Source of the DNA: Gallionella sp.
Lineage (GTDB): Bacteria; Pseudomonadota; Gammaproteobacteria; Burkholderiales; Gallionellaceae
DNA: 6,173 nucleotides
Direction: 5' to 3'
Assembly: GCA_004298605.1 (NCBI GenBank)
Contig: SCPW01000427.1
Coordinates: forward strand, 1 to 6,173
Part shown: in pieces, positions 1 through 5,074 of the stretch
How the letters are laid out: each line of letters begins with the position of its first letter
How positions within the stretch are numbered: the stretch's first letter is position 1
Notes under the pieces: generated by a model
Databases searched by the model: none
The model's input: only the letters and a program-made list of their open reading frames with translations
Told to the model about the DNA's origin: nothing
Translations under genes and position numbers: made by a program

Positions 1-2
1 TG

Positions 3-95
3 GGCTATCGCTTCCAGCATCTGTCCAATGGCAGTATCAAACAACCGAATCAAGGCATCAACTTCAACCAAATTCGCTTTACCTGCCATTTTTAG
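3..95 (+). CDS. pagL: Lipid A 3-O-deacylase, PagL family (C-terminal end only)
   Basis: Only the last 30 codons and a TAG stop (93-95) are inside the window. PagL enzymes are outer-membrane beta-barrels that remove the 3-linked acyl chain of lipid A. The visible peptide carries the family's catalytic signature: FQHLSN contains the His-x-Ser pair (His codon 18-20, Ser codon 24-26, matching His126 and Ser128 of Pseudomonas aeruginosa PagL), followed by the typical IKQPNQGINF stretch. The protein ends in Phe (RFTCHF), as expected for a barrel protein recognised by the BAM machinery. At the position of the third P. aeruginosa catalytic residue (Glu140, twelve after the Ser) this protein has Asn (60-62). 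It ends 11 bases before dnaX on the same strand, so readthrough into dnaX is possible. The family call rests on a short but distinctive motif. Confidence 0.75.
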   Translation, partial: GYRFQHLSNGSIKQPNQGINFNQIRFTCHF

Positions 96-106
96 CTTGG
101 TGCAAT

Positions 107-1729
107 TTGTCAGCCACAACTGTTCTTGCGCGCAAATGGCGTCCTAAAACCTTCGCGCAATTGGCGGGGCAGGAGCACGTCGTCAAGGCTCTCGGCAACG
201 CGCTCACGCAAAACCGGCTGCATCACGCTTATCTGTTTACCGGTACGCGCGGGGTCGGCAAGACCACCATCGCACGTATTTTTGCCAAGTCGCTGAATTG
301 CGCGGCAGGCATCACTGCCACGCCCTGCGGGGAATGCAGCGCCTGCAAGGAAATCGACAGCGGACGTTTTGTCGATCTTATCGAGCTGGATGCCGCATCG
401 AACACGCAGGTGGACAACATGCGCGAGCTGTTGGAAAGCGCGCTGTATGCGCCGACCAGCGGACGCTTCAAGGTGTATATCATCGACGAAGTGCATATGC
501 TGTCCAAGTCGGCTTTCAACGCGATGCTGAAGACGCTGGAAGAGCCGCCCGGGCATGTGAAATTCATTCTCGCCACCACCGACCCGCAGAAAATTCCTGT
601 CACGGTATTGTCGCGTTGCCTGCAATTCAACTTGAAGCAACTCCCGCCCGCTTTGATTGCGGCGCGCCTGCAGTATGTGCTGGAGCAAGAGCAGATCGCT
701 TTCGAACCGGGCGCGCTTGCCTTGGTCGCGCGGGCCGCGCATGGCAGCATGCGCGATGCGCTGAGCCTGATGGACCAGGCGATTGCTTTTTCTGCGGGCA
801 AGGTGGAAGAAGCGGTGGTGCGCACCATGCTGGGCACGATAGACCAGGGCTATCTGTTCGACTTGCTGGCGGCGTTGCGCGACCGGGATGGCGCCGCGCT
901 GCTCGAAATTGCGGATAGCATGGCCGCGCGCAGCGTGGCGTTCGATGCGGCCTTGCAGGAATTGGCCACGTTGCTGCACCGTATCGCGCTGGCGCAGGCC
1001 ATGCCGCACGCAATTGCCGACGACGAACCGGAGCGGGCGCGCCTGTTGGAATTGGCGCAGGCGTTCAGGGCGGAAGACGTGCAGTTGTATTACCAGATAG
1101 CCATATACGGACGCGATGAAATTGACCTGGCCCCCGACGAATACGCCGGCTTTACCATGGCATTGTTGCGCATGCTGGCGTTTGCGCCTGCCAGGGGTGT
1201 AACACAGCCGGCATCGGTTGCGCCTGTCACCGCACAGCCGGGCGTGAAGCATTCGGCGGTGACGGCGGGCAAACCCGCAGATATTCCGGCGGAACTCGCT
1301 CCGATGGACCACGCTTCGGGCGGGGTTTCAAATGGCGCCGCAGCATCGGGCAGCCAGCCCGATTGGGGTATATTGGCGGAGCAATTGAATTTGCAAAGCA
1401 TGGCCCAGCAGTTGGCGAAGCATTGTGTGCTGGAGAACATTCTGGACGGGCAAATCACCTTGTGCCTGTCGCAGGAGCACAAACATTTGCAGACCAAAAT
1501 GGCAACCGAGAAATTGCAGGCGGCATTGGGCGATTATTTTGCCGGGCCGATGAAGCTGAAAATCGTATTGGGCAAAACGGAAGCGGCAACGCCTGCGGTG
1601 ATTGAGCAGCAGGCCAGACAGTTCAGGCAGCAGCAGGCAAACGACTCGATCGCGCGGGATGGTTTTGTGCGCGAAGCGCAGGCGGAGCTGGATGCGAGCC
1701 TGATAGCGGAATCGGTTAAACCGGTATAG
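107..1729 (+). CDS. dnaX: DNA polymerase III subunit tau (clamp loader ATPase)
   Basis: This is the ATPase motor of the clamp loader, which opens the beta clamp on primed DNA; tau also tethers the polymerase cores and the DnaB helicase. The 540-residue product opens with the family hallmark [11 protein letters not shown]. It then shows Walker [10 protein letters not shown] (residues 46-54), a four-Cys zinc site (C65, C74, C77, C80), Walker B IIDEVHML (125-132), sensor 1 ATTD (156-159), the SRC arginine-finger motif (169-171) and sensor 2 GSMRDALSL (213-221). Domain III runs to about residue 360, a Pro/Ala/Gly-rich linker to about 418, and a tau-type C-terminal domain from D419 to the end. The start is TTG at 107, because it puts the conserved N-terminus in place and the next in-frame Met is residue 105; only a weak GGTG (99-102) precedes it. 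I found no A-AAA-AAG slippage heptamer in the gene, so a short gamma form made as in E. coli is not indicated. It heads the ybaB-recR-rluB cluster. Confidence 0.97.
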   Translation: MSATTVLARKWRPKTFAQLAGQEHVVKALGNALTQNRLHHAYLFTGTRGVGKTTIARIFAKSLNCAAGITATPCGECSACKEIDSGRFVDLIELDAASNTQVDNMRELLESALYAPTSGRFKVYIIDEVHMLSKSAFNAMLKTLEEPPGHVKFILATTDPQKIPVTVLSRCLQFNLKQLPPALIAARLQYVLEQEQIAFEPGALALVARAAHGSMRDALSLMDQAIAFSAGKVEEAVVRTMLGTIDQGYLFDLLAALRDRDGAALLEIADSMAARSVAFDAALQELATLLHRIALAQAMPHAIADDEPERARLLELAQAFRAEDVQLYYQIAIYGRDEIDLAPDEYAGFTMALLRMLAFAPARGVTQPASVAPVTAQPGVKHSAVTAGKPADIPAELAPMDHASGGVSNGAAASGSQPDWGILAEQLNLQSMAQQLAKHCVLENILDGQITLCLSQEHKHLQTKMATEKLQAALGDYFAGPMKLKIVLGKTEAATPAVIEQQARQFRQQQANDSIARDGFVREAQAELDASLIAESVKPV

Positions 1730-1738
1730 TGAAAAATC

Positions 1739-1744
1739 AGGAGG
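1739..1744 (+). promoter_or_regulatory. Ribosome binding site of ybaB
   Basis: A perfect AGGAGG lies 8 bases before the ATG at 1753. It decides the start of ybaB: the in-frame GTG at 1729, which overlaps the dnaX stop, would place this site inside the coding region and add eight residues that the family lacks. Confidence 0.85.
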
Positions 1745-1752
1745 ATGTAAAA

Positions 1753-2079
1753 ATGATGAAGGGCGGATTGGGCGGGCTGATGAAGCAGGCGCAGCAAATG
1801 CAGCAAAACATGCAAAAGGCGAAAGCCGAATTGGCAACCGTGGAAGTGGAAGGCCAGGCCGGCTCGGGCATAGTCAAGGTGACCATGACCTGCGCGCATG
1901 AAGTGCGCCGGGTGTCGCTGGACGACAGCGTGATGTCCGACGACAAGGAAATGCTCGAAGATCTGATCGTGCTCGCGCTCAACGACGCGATGAAAAAAGC
2001 GGAAACCATCTCCCAGCAGCGCATGGCCGGTTTCAGCGCCGGCATGGGTTTGCCGCCCGGGATGAAATTGCCGTTCTGA
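1753..2079 (+). CDS. ybaB: Nucleoid-associated protein, YbaB/EbfC family
   Basis: YbaB/EbfC proteins are small homodimeric DNA-binding proteins of the nucleoid, almost always encoded between dnaX and recR. The product from ATG 1753 has 108 residues, against 109 in E. coli. It shows the family layout: a Gly-rich start ([12 protein letters not shown]), a long Gln/Met/Lys-rich helix, a central beta region ([16 protein letters not shown]), the conserved DDKEMLEDL segment and a C-terminal [10 protein letters not shown] second ATG at 1756 is possible, but 1753 has the better spacing from AGGAGG. The gene starts 23 bases after the dnaX stop, and its TGA overlaps the recR ATG by one base, which suggests translational coupling. 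The exact cellular role of the family is not settled; the link to recombination and replication comes mostly from genomic context. Confidence 0.95.
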   Translation: MMKGGLGGLMKQAQQMQQNMQKAKAELATVEVEGQAGSGIVKVTMTCAHEVRRVSLDDSVMSDDKEMLEDLIVLALNDAMKKAETISQQRMAGFSAGMGLPPGMKLPF

Positions 2080-2675
2080 TGATACCTTCCCATCTGGAAG
2101 AGTTGATCGCGGCATTGCGCTGTTTGCCGGGTGTCGGGCCAAAGTCCGCGCAGCGCATGGCTTATCACCTGTTGCAGCGCGACCGCGCCGGGGCGCAGCG
2201 CCTGGCGCAATCGCTGGAACTGGCTGCCAGCAACATTCAGCACTGCGGCAAGTGCAATAATTTTTCCGAGCATGAAGTGTGTGACTTATGCGCATCGTCC
2301 AAGCGCGATGCAGGCTTGTTGTGTGTGGTCGAAATGCCCGCCGATTTGTTGATGATGGAACAGGCCCTGTGTTATCGCGGCATGTATTTCGTATTGATGG
2401 GGAGGCTGTCACCGCTGGACGGTATCGGCGCCAGGGAGTTGCATCTGGACCGGCTCATCAGGCGCGTGCAGGAACAACCTTGCGAAGTGATTCTGGCCAC
2501 CAACTTTACCGTGGAAGGCGATGCTACCGCACATTATTTGGCAACCTTATTGCAGGCTCAGGGCGTCAAGGTGACCCGCATCGCGCGTGGTTTGCCGGTC
2601 GGTGGAGAATTGGAACAGGTTGATAGCGGTACACTGGCGCAAGCCATGCTGGAAAGGCGCGAGGTATTGGCATGA
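2079..2675 (+). CDS. recR: Recombination mediator protein RecR
   Basis: RecR acts with RecO (and RecF) in the RecFOR pathway, which loads RecA on SSB-coated single-stranded DNA at gaps and stalled forks. The 198-residue product is close to E. coli RecR (201). In order it has an N-terminal helix-hairpin-helix region ([17 protein letters not shown], residues 16-32), a four-Cys zinc finger (C56, C59, C68, C71), a Toprim domain from about residue 79 with the acidic pair E85/D89 in VVEMPAD, and the conserved C-terminal [11 protein letters not shown] segment. The usual ATNPTVEGEAT motif reads [11 protein letters not shown] here, a mild variation. The start codon overlaps the ybaB stop (TGATG) and no strong ribosome binding site precedes it, so ribosomes probably arrive from ybaB. 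It is followed 7 bases later by rluB. Confidence 0.97.
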   Translation: MIPSHLEELIAALRCLPGVGPKSAQRMAYHLLQRDRAGAQRLAQSLELAASNIQHCGKCNNFSEHEVCDLCASSKRDAGLLCVVEMPADLLMMEQALCYRGMYFVLMGRLSPLDGIGARELHLDRLIRRVQEQPCEVILATNFTVEGDATAHYLATLLQAQGVKVTRIARGLPVGGELEQVDSGTLAQAMLERREVLA

Positions 2676-2677
2676 GG
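2674..2677 (+). promoter_or_regulatory. Ribosome binding site of rluB
   Basis: GAGG overlaps the recR stop codon and lies 5 bases before ATG 2683. It supports that start over the in-frame GTG at 2587, which would read 32 codons of recR sequence in another frame. Confidence 0.7.
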
Positions 2678-2682
2678 TTCCT

Positions 2683-3603
2683 ATGAATGAGCAAGACGAA
2701 AAAATCGGGCAAGGCGAAAAATTGCAAAAGGTGTTGGCCCAGGCCGGGTTCGGTTCACGCCGCACGATGGAAGAATGGATCGCCGCCGGGCGCGTCAGCG
2801 TAAACGGCGAACCGGCTACCTTGGGGATGCGCGTGCTGGAAGGCGACCTGGTGAAAGCGGAGCGCCGCACCATTCGCGTCGGCGAAAAAGATCACGCCAC
2901 ACGCGTGCTGCTGTACCACAAGCCGGAAGGCGAAATCGTCAGCCAGGACGATCCGGAAAAACGCGCCAGCGTGTTCGATAAACTGCCCAAGCTGCGCGGC
3001 CAGAAATGGATCGCGGTCGGGCGATTGGATTTCAATACCAGCGGCCTGCTGATTTTTACCACTTCCGGCGAACTGGCAAACCGCTTGATGCACCCGCGTT
3101 TTGAAGTCGAGCGCGAATATGCGGTGCGCGTGCAAGGGAAAATGACGGAAGCGCAGATGGATCAGGCGCTCAAACTGGGTGTCGAACTGGAAGACGGCCC
3201 GGTGAAATTTGAAAAACTCGAGGATCACGGTGGCGAGGGCTTTAACCACTGGTATCGCGTGATGCTCAAAGAGGGGCGCAACCGCGTGGTGCGCCGCACT
3301 TTCGACGCGCTGGGATTGCCGGTCAGCCGGCTGATGCGCGTGCGTTTCGGTATCGTCAACCTGCCGCCGCGCTTGAAGCGGGGCATGACCGCCGAACTGG
3401 GCGAGGGCGAGGTGGCGCAAATACTGGATTGGGCAGGAATCGCCACAGGCAGCGATGAGCCGCAGCAGGATTCGCCGGTTTCACGCCAGAATGAACGGGC
3501 ACAGCCCGGGAAAACCGGGCGCCGTCCGGCGGGCGCCGCGAGACCTGTCCGGGGCGTCCGCCGGGCAAGCGGCGGGAAAAGTAAAGCTAGTGTAAAACGT
3601 TGA
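2683..3603 (+). CDS. rluB: 23S rRNA pseudouridine synthase, RluB-like
   Basis: Enzymes of this RsuA/RluB/RluE/RluF family isomerise a single uridine of rRNA to pseudouridine; RluB modifies U2605 of 23S rRNA (E. coli numbering), in the peptidyl transferase region. The 306-residue product has an N-terminal S4 RNA-binding domain (LQKVLAQAGFGSRR to about residue 55), then the catalytic domain with the signature GRLDFNTSGLL (residues 113-123), in which D116 is the catalytic Asp. LYHKPEG (77-83) and RNRVVRRTFDALG are further family motifs. The core ends near EVAQILDWAGI and is followed by about 45 residues of Arg/Lys/Gly/Pro-rich tail, which looks disordered and may add RNA affinity. RluB is favoured over RsuA or RluE because of the full S4 domain and long basic tail, but the target base is inferred. 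It starts 7 bases after recR and is probably the last gene of that operon, although no terminator follows. Confidence 0.9.
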   Translation: MNEQDEKIGQGEKLQKVLAQAGFGSRRTMEEWIAAGRVSVNGEPATLGMRVLEGDLVKAERRTIRVGEKDHATRVLLYHKPEGEIVSQDDPEKRASVFDKLPKLRGQKWIAVGRLDFNTSGLLIFTTSGELANRLMHPRFEVEREYAVRVQGKMTEAQMDQALKLGVELEDGPVKFEKLEDHGGEGFNHWYRVMLKEGRNRVVRRTFDALGLPVSRLMRVRFGIVNLPPRLKRGMTAELGEGEVAQILDWAGIATGSDEPQQDSPVSRQNERAQPGKTGRRPAGAARPVRGVRRASGGKSKASVKR

Positions 3604-3654
3604 CGGCCATTAAAATCCATACCGTTGTGCAGTGCCGGGGTGCTGGAAATCTGA

Positions 3655-4872
3655 ATGGAAGAGCGCAGCAATAATAAGGCCATCATGTGCAGCGTGCTGT
3701 TCTTGGATATTGTGGAATATTCCAAGAAGCCGGTGGCTGGACAAATCTTGCTGAGGGATAGGTTTAACAGCTATCTTTCCGCAGCTATCCGCGATGTGCC
3801 GCCGGCCGACCGCATCGTTCTCGATACCGGCGATGGCGCGGCCATCAATTTTCTCGGCGACGTCGAACATGCATTCAGGGCGGCGCTCAGCCTGCGCGAA
3901 AGCTTGCTCAATGAAGCCCCCAACCTCGAACCGCCCCTGCTGGTGCGCATGGGGATCAACTTCGGGCCGGTGCGCCTGGTCAGGGACATCAACGGCCAGC
4001 CCAATATCGTGGGTGACGGCATCAACGTTGCGCAGCGCATAATGGGTTTCGCGGATGTCGGGCAGATACTCGTGTCGCATTCTTATTTCAACGCGGTTTC
4101 GCGTTTCTCCCCGCAGCATGCCGGGATGTTTCACTATCAGGGATCGCGCACCGACAAGCACGTGCGCGAACATGAGGTGTATGCCATCATCTACCCGGGC
4201 GATGGCGTTGCCGGACAAGCATCAGATCAGCACAATGATGCGCCGGAGCGCGCGGGTTCCGCCTGGAATCCGGCGGGGCAACCCGGCTCTGGCCAGCGCG
4301 CCATGTATATCGGCGCGGCAGCCGTGGCCGTGGCGCTGGTTGGCGCGCTGGCGTTCAAACTGGCCCGCCACGACAAAACACCGGTGTCGCCGGATGTCGG
4401 CCCGGCGCAAGCCGCGAGCGGCGTCCGGCAGACGCCCGCAGTTGCCCCGGCGGCTCCCGCACCGCCCCGAATAGAGGATAAATCGCCCGCCGCCACTTCC
4501 GGCGCGGATACGAAAAAAACCGTTGAGCGCGAGACGGGCAGTAAAAAGGCGAATGGCCGGACCAGGCATCCGGATGACCGTGCCGGCGCCAAAGCGCCCG
4601 AGGCGGGTAGCCGGAATGCACCGGTTGCGGCAGCGGGCGGCGGTGCAGGAAAAAGCGTGGAGGCGTATATTTCCATCAGTTGTGAAGAAGGGGCGCGGGT
4701 GTTTGTGGACGGCACGCAAAAAGGCAAGGTGGGCACGGGGATATTGACCCTGGCAATTTCGCCGGGCAAACACACGGTGATTGTGAGCCATTCAAGCGGT
4801 AATCTTTACACGCAGAATGTTGATCTGGAGGCGGGCAAGACGTTGCCTATCAGGCCGAACATTTGCAAATAA
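3655..4872 (+). CDS. Class III nucleotidyl cyclase-like protein with membrane anchor and PEGA-like domain
   Basis: Residues 10-180 match the class III adenylyl/guanylyl cyclase homology domain, whose active members make cAMP or cGMP. The two metal-binding Asp residues are visible as D18 (LFLDIVEYSK) and D60 (LDTGDGAAINF), and the transition-state pair as N124 and R128 (INVAQRIM). The residues that normally choose adenine (Lys and Asp) align with L56 (or D57) and N117, so substrate and activity are uncertain. A single hydrophobic segment (about 216-236, YIGAAAVAVALVGALAF) follows, then a Pro/Ala/Lys-rich linker (240-334) and a PEGA-like beta domain (about 340-380: GARVFVDG, ISPGKHTV). The cyclase domain should be cytoplasmic and the PEGA-like part periplasmic. 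ATG 3655 has little ribosome binding site; ATG 3685 (residue 11) has TAAGG five bases upstream and still keeps D18, so it is a real alternative. The gene lies 51 bases after rluB and 202 before a Ser/Thr kinase gene, suggesting a signalling pair. Confidence 0.88.
   Translation: MEERSNNKAIMCSVLFLDIVEYSKKPVAGQILLRDRFNSYLSAAIRDVPPADRIVLDTGDGAAINFLGDVEHAFRAALSLRESLLNEAPNLEPPLLVRMGINFGPVRLVRDINGQPNIVGDGINVAQRIMGFADVGQILVSHSYFNAVSRFSPQHAGMFHYQGSRTDKHVREHEVYAIIYPGDGVAGQASDQHNDAPERAGSAWNPAGQPGSGQRAMYIGAAAVAVALVGALAFKLARHDKTPVSPDVGPAQAASGVRQTPAVAPAAPAPPRIEDKSPAATSGADTKKTVERETGSKKANGRTRHPDDRAGAKAPEAGSRNAPVAAAGGGAGKSVEAYISISCEEGARVFVDGTQKGKVGTGILTLAISPGKHTVIVSHSSGNLYTQNVDLEAGKTLPIRPNICK
3700..3728 (+). 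other. Strong hairpin inside the first codons of the cyclase-like gene
   Basis: TTCTTGGA (3700-3707) is the exact reverse complement of TCCAAGAA (3721-3728). Inside it TATT (3708-3711) pairs with AATA (3716-3719), leaving loop GTGG and one bulged T (3720). This gives 12 base pairs in 29 bases. It covers the codons of the first metal-binding motif, so part of it may be chance, but in mRNA it would lie close to either candidate start codon. Confidence 0.5.
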
Positions 4873-4886
4873 TTAAGGAAACGCCG

Positions 4887-4933
4887 ATTTAATCCGTTCG
4901 TGGTGAGCCTGTCGAACCATGATCGGATTAAAT
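4887..4933. repeat. Left hairpin of the composite element
   Basis: ATTTAATCCG (4887-4896) is the exact reverse complement of CGGATTAAAT (4924-4933). After a T-T mismatch the stem resumes with TCG/TGA and TGGT (4901-4904) with ACCA (4916-4919), leaving loop GAGCCTGTCGA (4905-4915). It is a complete REP-like stem-loop on its own. Confidence 0.75.
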
Positions 4934-4958
4934 GTATAACAATCAATTGGTGCTGCCA

Positions 4959-4979
4959 GCCCTCCGACAAGCTCAGGGC
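4959..4979. repeat. Right hairpin of the composite element
   Basis: GCCCT (4959-4963) pairs with AGGGC (4975-4979) around loop CCGACAAGCTC. The loop is close to the reverse complement of the left hairpin's loop, so the two stem-loops are opposite-facing copies of one repeat family. Confidence 0.7.
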
Positions 4980-5020
4980 GAACGGATGATTTAATCTGCG
5001 TTTCCTTAATGGACTTCTCA

Positions 5021-5048
5021 TTGCCGAATTTATGCGGACGACTATAGC
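5021..5048 (+). promoter_or_regulatory. Possible sigma70-type promoter of the kinase gene
   Basis: TTGCCG (5021-5026) and TATAGC (5043-5048) match the -35 and -10 consensus at four of six positions each, with a 16-base spacer. Transcription would begin near 5055, about 20 bases before ATG 5075 and downstream of the palindromic element. Matches of this quality also occur by chance. Confidence 0.3.
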
Positions 5049-5063
5049 CATGAAGATTAACCC

Positions 5064-5069
5064 GGGTGA
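5064..5069 (+). promoter_or_regulatory. Ribosome binding site of the kinase gene
   Basis: GGGTGA, whose GGTGA part is complementary to the 3' end of 16S rRNA, ends 5 bases before ATG 5075. It favours that ATG over the in-frame GTG at 5066, which lies inside the site. Confidence 0.55.
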
Positions 5070-5074
5070 CCGCG

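Larger units (their letters stand above)
4872..5010. repeat. REP/MITE-like composite palindromic element
   Basis: The element is bounded by a perfect 13-bp inverted repeat, ATTAAGGAAACGC (4872-4884) and GCGTTTCCTTAAT (4998-5010). Inside, the two halves are diverged inverted copies of each other: both carry a GATT(T/A)AATC block, then CGTTCG, then a TGAGC-x-TGTCG core. From memory, the core matches the intergenic repeats of many proteobacteria that contain GACAAGCTCAGGGCGAACGG (4965-4985 region), which also produce spurious translated peptides such as FALSLSEG. It has no coding capacity of its own, so it would have been moved by an enzyme encoded elsewhere, perhaps a RAYT-type transposase. No convincing target duplication is visible. 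Its first base is the last base of the upstream stop codon. The base composition is more AT-rich than the flanking genes. There is no T-run after it, so it is not a typical terminator. Confidence 0.8.

Noticed and set aside
110..1312. 400-codon open frame on the minus strand opposite dnaX
   Set aside because: Its translation is Arg/His/Gln-rich with no recognisable domain, and the plus strand here encodes DnaX with every motif intact. It is a by-product of GC-rich codon use.
1729..1752. GTG at 1729 as the ybaB start
   Set aside because: It would put the perfect AGGAGG inside the coding sequence and add eight residues absent from the family.
1993..1999. AAAAAAG heptamer in ybaB, resembling the dnaX slippage site
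   Set aside because: It is read as AAA AAA GCG, not in the A-AAA-AAG phase needed for -1 slippage, and it is not in dnaX.
2587..2682. GTG at 2587 as the rluB start
   Set aside because: This stretch overlaps the conserved RecR C-terminus in another frame. ATG 2683 has a ribosome binding site and gives the normal RluB N-terminus.
3600..3630. Promoter between rluB and the cyclase-like gene (TTGACG at 3600, TAAAAT at 3611)
   Set aside because: The two boxes are too close to work together, and neither has a partner at 16-18 bases.
4227..4791. Open frames of 180-190 codons on the minus strand opposite the linker of the cyclase-like gene
   Set aside because: They are low-complexity shadows of the Pro/Ala/Lys-rich coding region, with no domain or ribosome binding site.
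4998..5020. Rho-independent terminator at the right end of the repeat element
   Set aside because: No T-run follows the stem, and the terminal stem is not GC-rich next to the end.
4806..5051. 81-codon minus-strand open frame across the intergenic region
   Set aside because: Its translation includes FALSLSEG, a typical false peptide from REP-like repeats. It also overlaps the cyclase-like gene.
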